Assembly: GCA_964017125.1 (NCBI GenBank)
Contig: OZ024909.1
Coordinates: 73,894,650 to 73,958,649 of the forward strand
DNA from: Flabesymbios commensalis
Taxonomy: Eukaryota > Annelida > Polychaeta > Terebellida > Flabelligeridae
Direction of reading: 5' to 3'
DNA: 64,000 nt
The translations under genes were made by a program, and so were the position numbers. Below the pieces are notes generated by a model. It had not been told where the DNA came from, made no database searches, and saw only the letters and a list, made by a program, of their open reading frames with translations. How positions within the stretch are numbered: position 1 is the first letter of the stretch; each line of letters opens with the position of its first letter. Shown here piece by piece: positions 11,695 through 38,437 of this stretch.

Positions 11695-12095
11695 TGACCT
11701 GTTTGTGCTATACATGAATGATCTCCCAGAGATCTTTCTATCTGCAGACGACACAAAGGTAGGCATATATAGTAAAATAAAGAAACTAACAAACAGGAAA
11801 AACTACAAAGATATTTTGATCGCCTACAAACATGGAGCGATAAGTGGCTATTAAAATTTGACCCAGATAATGTAAGGTTCTACAAGTCAATAAGAAAATA
11901 GAGGAAACATTAGATTTCTCGTTATCCCGAACAACAAAAAACACCCTCTTGCGTAAGCAAAAGAATAAAGGAGTAACTTTTGATGGCCAACTGTCATTTG
12001 ACAAACACATAAACGCAAAAGTGAAAACAGCAAACATGATGGCAGGACTAATCAGAAGATCCTACAAGCTCCTAACAGTAAAAACGTTCAAACCA
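11695..12095 (+). mobile_element. Non-LTR retrotransposon (LINE) fragment, reverse transcriptase part
   Basis: Translation shows LFVLYMNDLPEIF followed by SADDTKV, the RT catalytic YADD-type box with Ser-Ala in front of DD. After a frame change comes LQRYFDRLQTWSDKWLLKFD and, further on, GVTFDGQLSFDKHINAKVK and GLIRRSYKLL. This is the typical C-terminal RT order of jockey/CR1-type LINEs. It is truncated at both ends and carries frameshifts, so it is a dead copy. The fragment at 17700-18345 resembles the next downstream part of such an ORF. Confidence 0.87.
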
Positions 12096-12124
12096 TAATG
12101 TAAGTCTTTGGCGAGGGTATATTT

Positions 12125-12290
12125 TGACGAATGGTAGTCAACTCATCCCCCCTACCAACTCATCCCCCCTACCAACTCAACCCCAGTTCACACCTGGGTA
12201 GACCAACTCATCCCCCCGGCCGTCAATACCTTACCAACTCATCCCCAGCCATCGGCCAAGTGTTACCAACTCATCCCCAACTCATGACTA
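12125..12290. repeat. Irregular short repeat (ACCAACTCATCCCC)
   Basis: Seven or so copies of CCAACTCATCCCC with variable spacing. Confidence 0.8.
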
Positions 12291-12844
12291 TATTGTAGGC
12301 TATCTGAACTGTTTTAAAATTAGACATACGGACAGCCAGCGATTACTCATACTTTGGGAGTGTAATAAAACACATTTATTATTAGAAGCAATATATTTTA
12401 TTTAAAAAAACATATTATAACATATTAACATATTAGACATATTAACATTTAATTAGCAGGTCGCAGGTCGCATGGCTATAAAACATAAAATATACATAAT
12501 CTGATAATATGAAACATATAATTCATTTAAAAACATTTAGACATAGGCCTATTAACATTAAATTAAAAATAGCAGGTCACATGATTTGATATGGAATATA
12601 CATAAAGATACATAATGTATATAAAACATTAAAAAGTCTTGTGTGAGCAGTTTACAGTGTGGGGCATTCAGGTGAGCACATGATCATAACAAGGAATACG
12701 GGGTCTTCTTGTAACATTATGGTCCGTATTCAATGACAATATTGAAATATATCCAGGGGTCTAACTGTGAACGAACAGAGTTGTTAGTCTTTGGTGAACT
12801 CACCCGCTCCACCCCTTGCACCTCAGATGTTGTGATGAGGATTC
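12291..12844. other. AT-rich spacer with short internal duplication
   Basis: ACATATTAACAT-type words are repeated around 12410-12560, and the AGCAGGTCGCA / AGCAGGTCACA segment occurs twice. No gene was recognised. Confidence 0.4.
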
Positions 12845-13330
12845 TTGTGCTAATTCAGACATGCCGCTGCTCAATATCTAATACATTAACGCCACTTTGA
12901 GCCACACATTGAAGAAAAGACTTAGTTCTTAAAATAATCATGATAATTGTATGCATTTTCAATCACAGAAGTCAGGTGTTGATCGTGTTATTCATATGAC
13001 ACCCATGGTTCGAATGTTTTTTTGTATATCTTGTTTTGAAGAAATAACGTTTTTTTAAAGGGTTTTCAAATTACAATGTGAAATCATATTGTGTTTCACA
13101 ATATTGGTTTATAGGCACATGTGCATTTTGCATTTTTTACTGCTCAATATCCAATACATTAGACAAGTCAGGTGGTGATTGTGTCCCTCCTATATCACCC
13201 ATATTTTTAAACACCATTTTTTGGATGTATATCTTGTTTGGTAAAAATAACTAACTTTTATAGGGTGTTCCAATAAAATCGTCGTTGTGTCAGTGAAATC
13301 GTATTGTGTTTTGCAATGTTTACGAGATTT
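12845..13330. repeat. Tandem duplication, ~270 bp period, diverged
   Basis: CTGCTCAATATCTAATACATTA (12852 on) recurs as CTGCTCAATATCCAATACATTA (13140 on). It is followed in both by AAGTCAGGTG-TGAT, a TATATCTTGTTT block and an ATATTGTGTTTCACAAT-like end. Two diverged copies. Confidence 0.75.
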
Positions 13331-13508
13331 GCGAACACGATAATCCTACAAATACACAAAAAGCGAGATATTCCGGCTGCTAGATAATACTTAAATTGAT
13401 ATTTCCAGTAACGTATTAGTTGAAAAATTGAATACATGTGTTATTGATATAATTTTTGGTATCATAGGCCAGCATTAAAAAAAGCTTTCCCTCCTTACTG
13501 ACTTAAAC

Positions 13509-13723
13509 CATCCACGTATGAAAGTCAGTATTGTGGGGAGCCTCCGTGACCGAGAGGTAGCGTGCTCGACCTCAGACCGCCAGGGCTCGAATTTCGAATC
13601 CTGTGTCTGGAGGACAGTGTCATCTCAGTCATCTCACTATCCTCAGGAGGTTCTCCTGGCCCAGTTTAGCCTATATGTGCACAAAGGTGGCCTAAAGCCC
13701 GATTCATTTCATTTCAAGACACC
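13509..13723 (+). mobile_element. tRNA-derived SINE, copy 1
   Basis: The head GGGGAGCCTCCGTGACCGAG, AGGTAGCGTGCTC (A-box-like) and GGGCTCGAATTTCGAATCC (B-box-like) point to a tRNA-derived RNA polymerase III promoter. The body ends in a CATTTCATTTC tail. It is near-identical to the copy at 52864-53068. The following bases resemble one arm of the family C fold-back. Confidence 0.87.
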
Positions 13724-14390
13724 CACTAAAAGTCGGGAATTACGACAACAATTAGCGGCTTGTAGTGAATGAAGATTCCAATTCAAGCTTGAAATGAATA
13801 ATTCATTACAAACTCCCGCTACCCATTAACCTTTGCCGCATATATTCGTGTGTTTTTTCACTTAATTATTACCACATTCGGTACCGCCTTTTAAACATGG
13901 TAAAGCCATAATGTGACATCAATCAGCAAGAATTGAAAAGAGTTGACCTCCATTTTGTCAAATCTTAATAATTTTCACCCACTTGAAGTTGTGGATCGCG
14001 TCAGCGAGACACAACTTCAAGTGGGTGAAAATTACAAATGAATAATTTGGCGGTTAAAGGGTCAAAAAGGGAACATTTGAAGCTTCAATTTCGCACTGGG
14101 ATAGACCTATTTTATCACATTTGGTAATCTTCTTTCACGATGAGGTGAGAATCATGGCGGCAATTGTCATCTGACATAGAGGAGTTATTCCAATGTTGGC
14201 GTAATGCTGAATCACCGTCCACGACGCTGGCCCAAAAGTAAACAAACAATATTCCCATGTAGCATGCTTGTTGGAATACAAGAGATGTTGGAACAATGTT
14301 GGTTCAATTCTGGCCCACCGTCGACGAAGCTGACCCATCATTTAACCAGAAATGGGTCAATGTTTCGTCTTTGTCGGGATGGGCGTCACA
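13724..14390. repeat. Cluster of fold-back fragments (families C, E, D)
   Basis: 13728-13785 is a family C arm (GCGGCTTGTAGTGAATGAAG). 13970-14035 is the family E hairpin (TTCACCCACTTGAAGTTGTG and its inverse). 14188-14360 holds two family D half-copies (CCAATGTTGGCGTAATGCTG; GTTGGAACAATGTTGGTTCA). Confidence 0.7.
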
Positions 14391-14793
14391 TTAACCCTTT
14401 CAACGCGGGGACCGTCTTTAGACGTCAGAATCTGACGTCTAAGGTCGGTCCCTGCACTGAAACAATTTATGATGGTCATAGACCCATAACATATTATTAT
14501 CATTTTATTATTTATTCATGAAAACCCTCACAAGAGAGGAAAACATATTATATTGTATATTACATGGGGCCTACATACAAACGTTTCACAGATAAGAAAT
14601 ATCACAGTATATGTATTAAAAACGGGTCAATAATTTAGCTAAAATATAAGTGGTAGAGTTTTTATTCAACATAGGTATTCAAATTAATAAATCAGAAAGA
14701 GCTATAGCTAAGACATTTATGATGACTTCAAATTAAAAACAACATTTGGTCTCCATGGTTTATACAAAAATATTTCAGCGTTGTAAGGTTTAA
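14391..14793. repeat. Family B fold-back MITE with TTAA ends
   Basis: It begins TTAACCCTTTCAACGCGGGG and ends AGCGTTGTAAGGTTTAA. Near the left end is the palindromic core TAGACGTCAGAATCTGACGT. The right part carries the family words CATTTATGATGA and AGAAAGAGCTA. Confidence 0.8.
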
Positions 14794-14801
14794 CCCGATT
14801 T

Positions 14802-15022
14802 TTAACCCTTTGCAGCGCGGGGATCAGCTTTAGCGTCAAAATCTGACGTCCGTAGGCGTCAGATTCTGACGACTAAAATCGATACCCACATCACATGTAA
14901 GAGTAGAAATATTTCAAATGGCCGTAGACCCATAACATAGGTAATCAAATTAATCAGAAAAAGCTAACTGAGACATTTATGATGATTTTTTTTACAAATT
15001 AATTCAGTGTTTTAAGGGTTAA
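14802..15022. repeat. Family B fold-back MITE with TTAA ends, short copy
   Basis: TTAACCCTTTGCAGCGCGGG at the left and GTGTTTTAAGGGTTAA at the right, with a TCTGACGTC...GACGTCAGA-like core. It is a second copy a few bases from the preceding one. Confidence 0.78.
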
Positions 15023-15050
15023 AACAGCGTTAGCTTAACGTTTCCATTCC

Positions 15051-15157
15051 TAGCAAACACGAGACATTGAACCAGTGATGGCTACATGTAGGCCCGCCGT
15101 CTACGACGACGGCCCAACATTGCTCCAGCATTGGTTGAATGTCTCGTGTTTGCTGGG
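15051..15157. repeat. Family D fold-back MITE
   Basis: A 107-bp near-perfect fold-back. The left arm AGCAAACACGAGACATTGAA pairs with the right arm TTGAATGTCTCGTGTTTGCT. The family recurs about twenty times in the window. Confidence 0.85.
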
Positions 15158-15230
15158 TTAACTGTAGCTGGCGTACTGACAATCAGTGTATTGACTATTG
15201 TACAGTCAGGTACAAAACCAGTTAGCGTGG

Positions 15231-15310
15231 TCTACACACCTCGTGTTCACTGAGCCGTGGCCGTAACAGCTGAAGCGAACAGTCGGCTTTCCGGACACAC
15301 ACAAGTATAC
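15231..15310 (+). other. Possible 5' UTR exon of the ShKT gene
   Basis: The coding exon at 17355 is preceded by a good acceptor (TTTATTTCAG at 17331-17340), so a noncoding exon should lie upstream. A candidate ends at the donor ACAAG|GTAAAA around 15311, in a less AT-rich stretch. Inference only; there is no direct support for the transcription start. Confidence 0.35.
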
Positions 15311-15631
15311 AAGGTAAAATATCCTGTTATCGTTTTTCTCTCTATATTATCATCAATTGTATTTTGATCATTATTAATATGGAGTATTATGGTGTTGTTA
15401 TTTAGACTTTATCGCTAGCATGGTTAGGAGCAATTATTCGTAATGTTTATCAGAATTTCTGCCAATATTTCTGTGAAAATCGGTTGCATTACATTACGTA
15501 CTATCAACTAAACAGAAGCCTGATAGGCTACTGTACGAGCCACGATTTGACATTCGTGAATCCAGGGACACGACAGTTATAAGTATACTACAGCGGCGAT
15601 AAATTTAGCGAAACGTTGGTAAACTGAACAT

Positions 15632-15724
15632 TACCCAGCAAAGACAAAACATTTGTATAACATTCATACAATGTTGTTCCAACGTCGTATAAATGATATA
15701 CAAATGCTTTGTGTTTGCTGGGTA
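15632..15724. repeat. Family D-like fold-back, TA-flanked
   Basis: It begins TACCCAGCAAAGACAAAACA and ends GTGTTTGCTGGGTA. The interior is diverged from other family D copies. Confidence 0.75.
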
Positions 15725-15999
15725 TGCAGCAAATATTGTTGTTTTATTTGCAGAGAAGATTAAACAAATCATTATTTTAAAACTGAATGTGTAGACCTAT
15801 AAACAGCAAGCTTTTGAAAATATAATTTCTTATTTTGGTGTACGTATAATAAATTTGGATCATATGAAAACTAAATTTTAAACTTTTACTTTTCATCAAA
15901 ACAACATTGGTTAAACGTTAAATCTCAGACATCAATATAGGCTGCAAACACGACACATCAACCCATAGCTGGTATAATGTTGGGCCAGCGTATTTTAAC

Positions 16000-16262
16000 T
16001 CTTTAAACGCTTTTTCAAATAATTTCACCCACCTGAACTTGTTTCGTTACCTCGACCAACAACTTCAGCTGATTCAAGACAAAATTCACTGACGAACAAA
16101 CATCAATTAATATCTTAGACATACATTTCCCAATAACAGTGATTTCGTTGACTAATGAAACAGATTAAAATCGACAATAGTCGTGATCAGCATGATAAAT
16201 GTTAATAGAAGTGATTAATACCATCATAGTTGTGACTGACATTAAAACGGTTAAACCAGGAA
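16000..16262. repeat. Family E fold-back copy
   Basis: AACTCTTTAAACGC at the left and AAACGGTTAAAC at the right, with a CACCCACCTGAACTTGTTTC / ACAACTTCAGCTG core. A diverged copy. Confidence 0.6.
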
Positions 16263-16630
16263 GCACTGCTAGTTAACTGGCTGGGTAGTTTATTCAATAT
16301 TTTATAATTAAACTCCAGGAATGTTAACCCCCCCCCCCCCCCCATAAAATGTTATCTATATACTCTAGTAGCCTATCATTACAGAGATTTATGGTCACAA
16401 TTAAGTGTAATTACCTTTATTTTATTGCCAATAATGCACAGACCTCTTATTACTACGGCTTGCTAAATGATGGCATACTTCCATACATATAATGTATTCA
16501 CTGAAACTTCGTCCTAGTTTTTTATTGTTGACATTTTGTATTCTGGTATTTACATATATATCAATTGTTTTGGTTATTGATGGCTGGTCCTCTATACTTA
16601 TACCAAAAAAACATTGTCATCACGATATCG

Positions 16631-16866
16631 CTTTAGTATACACCATTAGATTCCCATGGGGGGAGGGGGGGGCGGTCAGAAGTATTTTTGAAATAAATAA
16701 TTTCGGGCGGACTCTGCGTGAAATAAATAATTTACTTCAAGAACTGTTCCAAATTAACATGTAACAAAATGTGAAATTTTCAGCGCGCCGCCGAGCCCGG
16801 TTGAAATAAATAATTTGCCCGCGACAAATACTCCTGCCCCCCCCCCCCCTGGGAATCTAATGGTGG
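16631..16866. repeat. Fold-back element with poly-G / poly-C arms
   Basis: The left end CACCATTAGATTCCCATGGG runs into a G-tract. The right end is a C-tract followed by TGGGAATCTAATGGTG. AAATAAATAATTT occurs three times inside. Confidence 0.85.
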
Positions 16867-17354
16867 CCCCCTAAGTCATTGGCATGCAAATCAGAGCTTC
16901 AATAATTTATTCAATGTCCGTATTTCAATTTTATTTTTATTTATTATTAAAGAATATGCATAGTTTATATTGAAACATTCTGCCATTTATTTATCGAGTG
17001 AGAACGTTTTCATTACACCTCCCAAAAAAATTTCCGACATTTTGTCATTTTTGATGTTATGAGAATCTTCTAATATTTGTGACTGTGTGTTGCTTTATAA
17101 ACAGAAAACACGTTTCGCAGTGAAAACCACCATACAAAAGTATCAGATTGTCGAATTGAATTTAGTGTCTGGAGTTTTGATTGCTGCCACGGTTTGTGCG
17201 CCTCTGAGATCGGTCCTCTGAGGATATAGGCGCTATGGAAATCTTATTGACCGATTGATTGATTGAACGACTGATTGATCGATTGATTGGTAAAAGTACA
17301 GATATTATATATTATTGATTTTTTATACTTTTTATTTCAGACAGGCGGTATACT

Positions 17355-32003
<14,649 letters not shown>

Positions 32004-32025
32004 GTTTCCACTTTAACTGACGATT

Positions 32026-32140
32026 TATATCAGAACACCAGACGTTGAACCAATGTTGTTTTAATGTTGGGCCAGCGTCGTAGATTGTTATCCAACAATA
32101 TACCAACATTGGTTCGTCAACCCGTGTTTGCTAAAAAGTG
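32026..32140. repeat. Family D fold-back MITE abutting exon 8
   Basis: AACACCAGACGTTGAACCAA, then TTAATGTTGGGCCAGCGTCG, and the right arm CAACATTGGTTCGTCAACCC, GTGTTTGCT. Confidence 0.8.
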
Positions 32141-33334
32141 AAACAGACCTACTGATTGCTTTTTTGTCGTTTTTTCATTCTTAATTATGCAGACCTATAT
32201 AAGCATAGTCCTCACATTTGGTTAACCTTATACACATGCCAAGCTAATTGAATTTAAATTAAAAGCTTATAAACAATAATTATTGTGAATGATCAGTTGA
32301 ATTAAATTATTTCTAATTATTTTATATAATCAAAAGCAATGCATTATATAATCAAAAGTACCCCCCCCCCCTGTTCAAGGGATTTGAATGTTCAACATAG
32401 GTCTATACCTGATTAGACGCATTGATTTCGACACAATATCATCTTAAAACTAAAAAAAATACAAAGTAGCTGGCCTACCACTCATGTAATCACAGGGAAT
32501 AATTTGTTCCAGGAAAATTGTGTAGCGGTTTAGCAACTGTGCACATGTGCCAAGGTACTATTTCCCATGAAATAAATGTTACACATTATTGTGTAGCATA
32601 TTAGCCCCCAATTGTGTAGCAGACTGCTCCGCTATATCAGATAAATTATTCCCTTAATCATATATATATGACCCATTGTTACATGCATGCATCACATGGT
32701 GCCTTTTGAAAATAATTAATTCGAAAATATATATAGCTTAAAATTAGGCGTCACGATTCTAAGGGAACATGGTGAAAGTGACAGTTATATTCAATTAATT
32801 TCACTCGAGATATATCATAGTATAGATAGGCTATGTTCACCAGCATGTAGCCTCAATTGTTCTACAGTCTGTTTCAGCAGATCCTGGGAGTAGCCTTTTT
32901 GTCAATTTTCTTTCGCTCGCTATTTAAAAGTTTTGCAATAGTGAATCATGTGATACTATAGTTGTAATGGTGAAATGATACCTACATTATGATATTTTAT
33001 CACATTCTAAACTGCCTAACTTGGGAAATACACAACATAATTCCACCCAATTTTCAGGCATGTTGGGGAAAATAAAAATATTTTAAACCGCAGCCGAGAA
33101 AAATGAAAAAGGCTACCCCCAGGATGTGATGAACCAGACTGTATAGGCACTTCTATTAGTGTTTAGCACCGATCAAATTATACCCAACAAACACGAGACA
33201 TTGAACGAATGCTGGGTTAATGTTGGTCCAACGTCTTCGACTCTCATATTTGTATTTCAAGTTAAAATTGTTCTTTCTGTGCGCTCGAGGATCAAACTGT
33301 GTGCTAATAATTGTGTGGTAATATAACTTGTACA
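32141..33334. other. Spacer or intron, AT-rich
   Basis: A possible AATAAA signal lies near 32573, relevant if the ShKT gene ends here. Family D remnant at 33182-33250. Poly-C at about 32361. No exon was recognised. Confidence 0.45.
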
Positions 33335-33627
33335 TAATTATGTGTGTTATAATATCATATATTTAATAGATTTGTTAAACAGACCAACCAAAATGTTTTC
33401 TTTTGTAAACCATAACATATATCCAAATACCAGAATTGTATTTATGGATACGCAGTATTATAATAAACATGACCTTTGTAATTATTTGTGTTATAATATC
33501 ATATATTTAATAGATTTGTTAAAACGTAGCAGACCAACCAAAATGTTTTCTCTTGTAAAACCATAACGTATATCCAAATACCAAAAACGTATTTATGGAT
33601 ACGCAGTATTATAATAAACATGATTTA
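33335..33627. repeat. Tandem duplication, 144-bp period
   Basis: GTGTTATAATATCATATATT at 33344 and again at 33488; both copies end in GGATACGCAGTATTATAATA. The copies are nearly identical, so the duplication looks recent. The second has a small insertion (ACGTAG). Confidence 0.92.
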
Positions 33628-33885
33628 ATTGAATGCAGCAAATGATTCTTAGCTTAGTGGTGCATCCTATGTATCGTTAAAACATACTTAGTTTTAAACG
33701 TAGGCTGCTTTTCCATTGTACTTTATCCTGTTGAATGTGTTGATAATAAGCACCATAAAATAATAGTATTGTCAACCTGAGTGTTTGATGACTGTAATAT
33801 GCTTAGTACCATGATTCAGCACTTGTTATTAGAAGTTCCTCGTACACCATTAGTGCATAATACACAACATTATACAACATTATAC

Positions 33886-33966
33886 AACGTCCCTTTGGAT
33901 ATGAAAGGGTGTATCTCCCCTTTGTGAAGTGGCAGATACACCCTTTCATATCCAAGAGGACGATAT
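33886..33966. repeat. Long hairpin (family H)
   Basis: GATATGAAAGGGTGTATCTC pairs with CAGATACACCCTTTCATATC. The outer ends CGTCCCTTTGGA / TCCAAGAGGACG match the hairpin at 18944. Half copies occur at about 47635-47690 and 57990-58025. Confidence 0.9.
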
Positions 33967-35650
33967 ATATCTGCTATTATGTTAGTAAATAATAATCCAA
34001 AACGACCCCTTTTACTAACAGTTTGTTCTGCTATAATATAATATTTTCGATGTATGATTAATAAATATCAAGTGACGCATAAGACATTATTATATGAGAT
34101 AAGTAGAGGAATTTTTTATTTACAAATTCACTAATAAGTTATTGAATTTAAATTTTCACCCACGTGAAGTTGTGTCACCCTACTGCGTCCCACGACTTCA
34201 AGAGGGTGTAAATTACCCATTTTTGTTTAATTTGAGCCCAGACAATTGAAACCATTCATGTTTAATCATTTATTTCATTCATAACAACAATGATTTAATG
34301 TCGCATGTACATTTGTTGAACGAGAGGAGATTACTGAACTCATTGTAGAAATTGTTGTTGAACTACGTTGCGTTTTGCTTTATAACTGATACAACATCTC
34401 TCTGTGTTCATTGGGTTTAATTCAAGCTGATTTCTTTACATTTACCAATATTCCTGTTATTTGCCATGTGCCATATATTGCTATATTATACACAGGTTTT
34501 TTCATGCATAACAATGTTACAGGTAATCAAATAATTATACTAATGTGACACTAATAAATTGGACGTCAGTGTATTTAAACCACTGTAGTATTAGCCTCTG
34601 CCAAAACAAATCAAATACTGCCATTACTGATTGATTATATTATTAGTTATTATTATTATATTTTGTACGTGATATTTTCGTCATATCTGATGTTACGTTA
34701 CCTATACTGCATATTTGACTTAATAATCTTTACTTTCTATTCTGTATTTTTTTACATACGTACTCTACCTCTGATGTGTATTACTTGACTAGTGAAGCTT
34801 ATTGCGCTTCTACCAAAACAATTGTTCATATAATCAAATTAGTATTGAATAAAGACATTTTATTATCTAAAAATTTGTGTTATTTTTTATCCGCATCTTT
34901 AACAATATATTTATAATTAAAGCAGCTCCTTGGGATGACATAATTTTTTTTTAAAATTTTGTAATGAAGTAACCGTTAATGTATCCCCCAGACCATGATT
35001 TTGTTTTTTTTCAAAGTTTTTAAAATATTTTTTATCAACATTTCTATGAATCCACGTAAAAGCCGAACAAACTTGTTGTATACTTAAACACTTGCTAAAG
35101 GACGGTTGAATGTTCCTACAGCAGCGGGCCACATGTTGATGCCGTCGGCCCAGCGTTGGGCAGACAATCAGTGTTGCAGGTGTATCCTGACTATAAGACA
35201 CCAATTAGCGGCGATTGCTTTGATCTCACCGTCCAAGACGTGGGAATATGTGGTGTAAAGTGCTGTATATTGCTGACTTGTTTTGTTTACATGGCAATAT
35301 ACGCCCTGGAAATATAACTATTTTACTCTTTTTCGGTGCTTTAAAATTGTTTTTTTTTACTTTTTTGTATTTTAGTTAAGATCAGTAGGCTATATAGCTT
35401 CATATATATTAAATTTTCAAAATTGACAAAATTGAATATGTCTCATCCCACGGGGTCCCTTTAATAAGAAATGTTGTGGACAACTATCCATCCCCTGTCC
35501 CAGCAAATATGACATTATGTCCAATGCTGGACTAATGTTAGCCCCCCCCCCCCCCCAGCAAACACAGACGTTCAGCTAATGATGCATCAATCTCGATCCA
35601 CCGTTTACGACGCTGGCCCAATATTAAGCCAACATCGGCTCCACATCTGC
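33967..35650. other. AT-rich spacer with scattered repeats
   Basis: Family E hairpin at about 34140-34225 (CACCCACGTGAAGTTGTGTC / CCCACGACTTCAAGAGGG). Family D remnants at 35096-35190 and about 35555-35650. AATAAA near 34846. No gene was recognised. Confidence 0.5.
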
Positions 35651-35652
35651 AG

Positions 35653-35870
35653 TGTAAAGTGACTCAATCAGGCTAAAATCATCAAAAAAATCGGACATGC
35701 AAAATACGGGAATTTCGACTCCATATCTCGCTTAACTGGAAAATGCGAAGCACAAAAAAACTTTTGCAGTTCTAGTCTATGGACATTTTTACATCATAAA
35801 AGTCATACCAAGAAGCCAAAATAAAATCACCGATTTTTTAATGATTGCATCCTGATTGAGTCGCTTTTTA
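35653..35870. repeat. Family A fold-back, internally deleted
   Basis: AAAGTGACTCAATCAGGCTA at the left and CATCCTGATTGAGTCGCTTT at the right. Shorter than the 380-395-bp copies. Confidence 0.85.
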
Positions 35871-36110
35871 TATTTATATTTGAGTAATGCCGCACCCATG
35901 TTTGCTGGTATGATGGGGGCCTACGTACCCATGATATGGGCGTCATTTTTCACTTGCTCAGCCGCCCTGTGGTGGAGTATAGGCCGACCCTAAATTTTCT
36001 ACGCAATTATGGTAAGCCTATATTTTGTGTTAGACTCTTTTTCCTTACAATCCAAGAATGTTATTGTCGGAGCGGTTGATTTAGACGTTTATGTATGTTC
36101 CAATCATGGG

Positions 36111-36358
36111 TTAACACTTTAAGCGCCAAAAATGTAACAAATATAATTTCAAATAAATACAATGTAAAAAATACATTTTCAGCCCACTGAAGTTATGTCT
36201 CGCTACCGCGTCCCACAACTTCAAGCGGGTGGAAATTACTTGTTTCCTTAATCTGCGACCACACATTTTCAAATCTTGATTCCTAAAGACCCATTTCATT
36301 CATCAGTGATTTTATCGACTAAAAAAACAATTAAGATTAACTGTGGTTACGGGTTAAC
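36111..36358. repeat. Family E fold-back MITE, full copy with TTAA ends
   Basis: TTAACACTTTAAGCGCCAAA at the left and GGTTACGGGTTAA at the right, with core CCACTGAAGTTATGTCTCGC / CCCACAACTTCAAGCGGG. Confidence 0.8.
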
Positions 36359-36469
36359 ATCGGTCGCATTGAGAATACCCGTCCGGTAATTAAGAAAGGT
36401 ACATATTCAGTTCGTTTCATTGTTGTGAGAATTCGAGCGACAAAGTCGAATATTGAATGTGGTTTACTA

Positions 36470-36728
36470 TTAAAGCGACTCAGTCAGGCTAAAATCACCA
36501 AAAAATCGGTAATTTTATTTTAACTTCTTAATATGACAATATGATGTAAACATTTCCATAGACTAGAACTGAAAAAGTTTTTTTTATTTTTTGTGCTTCG
36601 CATTTACCAGTTGAGCGAGATATGGAGACGAAAAATCCGTATTTCTTATTTTGGACATGCATGTCCGAAATAAGAAATCGGAAATTTAGTCTCTTTTTGA
36701 TGATTTTAGCCTGATTGTATCGCTTTAA
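36470..36728. repeat. Family A fold-back with TTAA ends, right arm shortened
   Basis: TTAAAGCGACTCAGTCAGGC at the left and AGCCTGATTGTATCGCTTTAA at the right, with central GGACATGCATGTCC. Confidence 0.85.
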
Positions 36729-38287
36729 ATTTCTGAGGGCGTTTAATACATAATTGTTATTCTGGTGACACTTTTAAACGCATTCACATATTGTCAAATA
36801 TTGGGGTAACGTTAATGTTTTATTTACTTGAAACTGTAATTTGTATCGGCTTCAAATAAATCAAGTCACCTTACAAGTCCTCTCACAATAAACTCCACAA
36901 CTTGCGCCTAGTGGATAACATAGCCTAATGTTCTTCCTTTTGTGTTAATGGATGTTTAATCCAAGGTCATCTTCGGTCTGATGTTTCGTATTGTGTTCAT
37001 CGTCCATTTATTCATATCTCCTCAAACACGGGACGCTAAGCGCTGTTGTTTCAATCATGGCCCGTAATCTTCAACAGTGGCCCAACGTTAAACCACCATT
37101 GGTTCAAAGTATCCTCTTTGCGGAGGAACCATGAACTTGTATGGTGTTTAGTTGTACAATTATATAGTTACACGGCCCATTGGTCGATATACACTACCCA
37201 AGGTCGAATTTATGGGTCCAGAGCTGCAGTGGAATATCCAGAAAAAAATAAGGAGGTGCTTTGATATCTGTAAAGCCATTTGACAACGCAACTAATAGGG
37301 GTTGGATTGTCTGAGGGCATATTCCCCGATATAGTTATGAAATGGACATTTGAAAAAATGAAAATTTTACAGGAAGATAATGAGATGTAAAATCATCACT
37401 CTCGAAATCAGAGAGTACCCTGAGCACCCCTCTCCTACTATAGGTAGCAGGGGCTATTCCAGGATTTACCAAAGGGGGGGACTTTAATTTAAATCCGAAT
37501 GTGCCGTACGTAGCGCATGTCAATCACGCGCCGCAGAGGGGTTTAGGGATATGCCCCCCCCCCCCAAGAAAATTTGAATTTTAAGACTAAGCCTTCTGGC
37601 GACATATGGTGGCATTTAAGTGTGGTTTAAAACTTACATAGCCAGGTTTTTTTGGTTGTCTGTAACCACCCTACATAACCCGAAAATACCTCCGGACCCC
37701 CTAGCTATAGTACCGAATAGTCGTCCTGTAACACCCCCCCCCCCCCCTGATGTACACATTTTAATAATAACCTCTGATTTTATAAAATAATTCTTTGTAT
37801 GTAGAGCCTATACATATCAGCCCTGTCAACATACTTTCGGGGACTATCCGACATGAGGATAGCGGAGCTGCGCCACAGAGTCTCTGACCGTCTGGGCATG
37901 TCTGGGGGTAGATCCCCTAGACATGCCCAGAACCCCTTAGCGGGCGAGTGAAGGAAAACGCTCTCAATAACCCACGATGCCCTATCACCCCCACCCTCAC
38001 ATCATCATTTGTACATCATTCATCTCATCAATTGACTACAACATTTTTATCGTATTAAAATGTCACTTAAAAGACCATTTGTGCCGAAAAGTGACGCAAT
38101 GATTTACTACTACTTATAATACGCCTACTTTTACAAAGGGGATTCGGGCCACATGTGAATATAGGCTACTGCCAAGGCCGGGTGGTTCGGAACCTTCTGC
38201 AAAAATCTCAGAACTGATCATTTTGGTTCAGACTCAAGCCTCGCTTTGTCTGTTTTCCTACCCTGGCTACGGCAAGAAGATCAGATC
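36729..38287. other. Spacer with dispersed-repeat pieces
   Basis: Family D at 37022-37115. C-tracts at about 37553 and 37733. 37943-38110 carries GAGTGAAGGAAAAC, ACCCTCACATCATCAT and GTGCCGAAAAGTGACG, shared with 53330-53790. No gene was recognised. Confidence 0.5.
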
Positions 38288-38437
38288 CAGTGGCGGATCC
38301 AGCATAGGGCGTACCCGGCGGTGGTGAAAATATTGCATTTTCATGCATTTTTTTTAATAAAGTGAAGCTAACACCCCTTTTTTCAGCCAAAATGTGGCTT
38401 ACGCCCCCTCCTATTGCACATTCTGGATCCGCCTCTG
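38288..38437. mobile_element. 150-bp MITE with CAGnGGCGGATCCAG termini
   Basis: The left end CAGTGGCGGATCCAG is the inverse of the right end CTGGATCCGCCTCTG, giving 15-bp terminal inverted repeats with one mismatch. AGATC occurs next to both ends. The family is unknown. A lone right end (CTGGATCCGCCCCTG) occurs at 53828-53842. Confidence 0.85.

Noticed and set aside
13540-13610. A functional tRNA gene
   Set aside because: Only A-box-like and B-box-like motifs are present; the stems do not fold into a cloverleaf by eye, and the sequence is part of a dispersed SINE.
13518-13772. Frame MKVSIVGSLRDREVACS and its twin at 52867-53136
   Set aside because: Both are translations of the SINE head, which explains the shared peptide; not a gene family.
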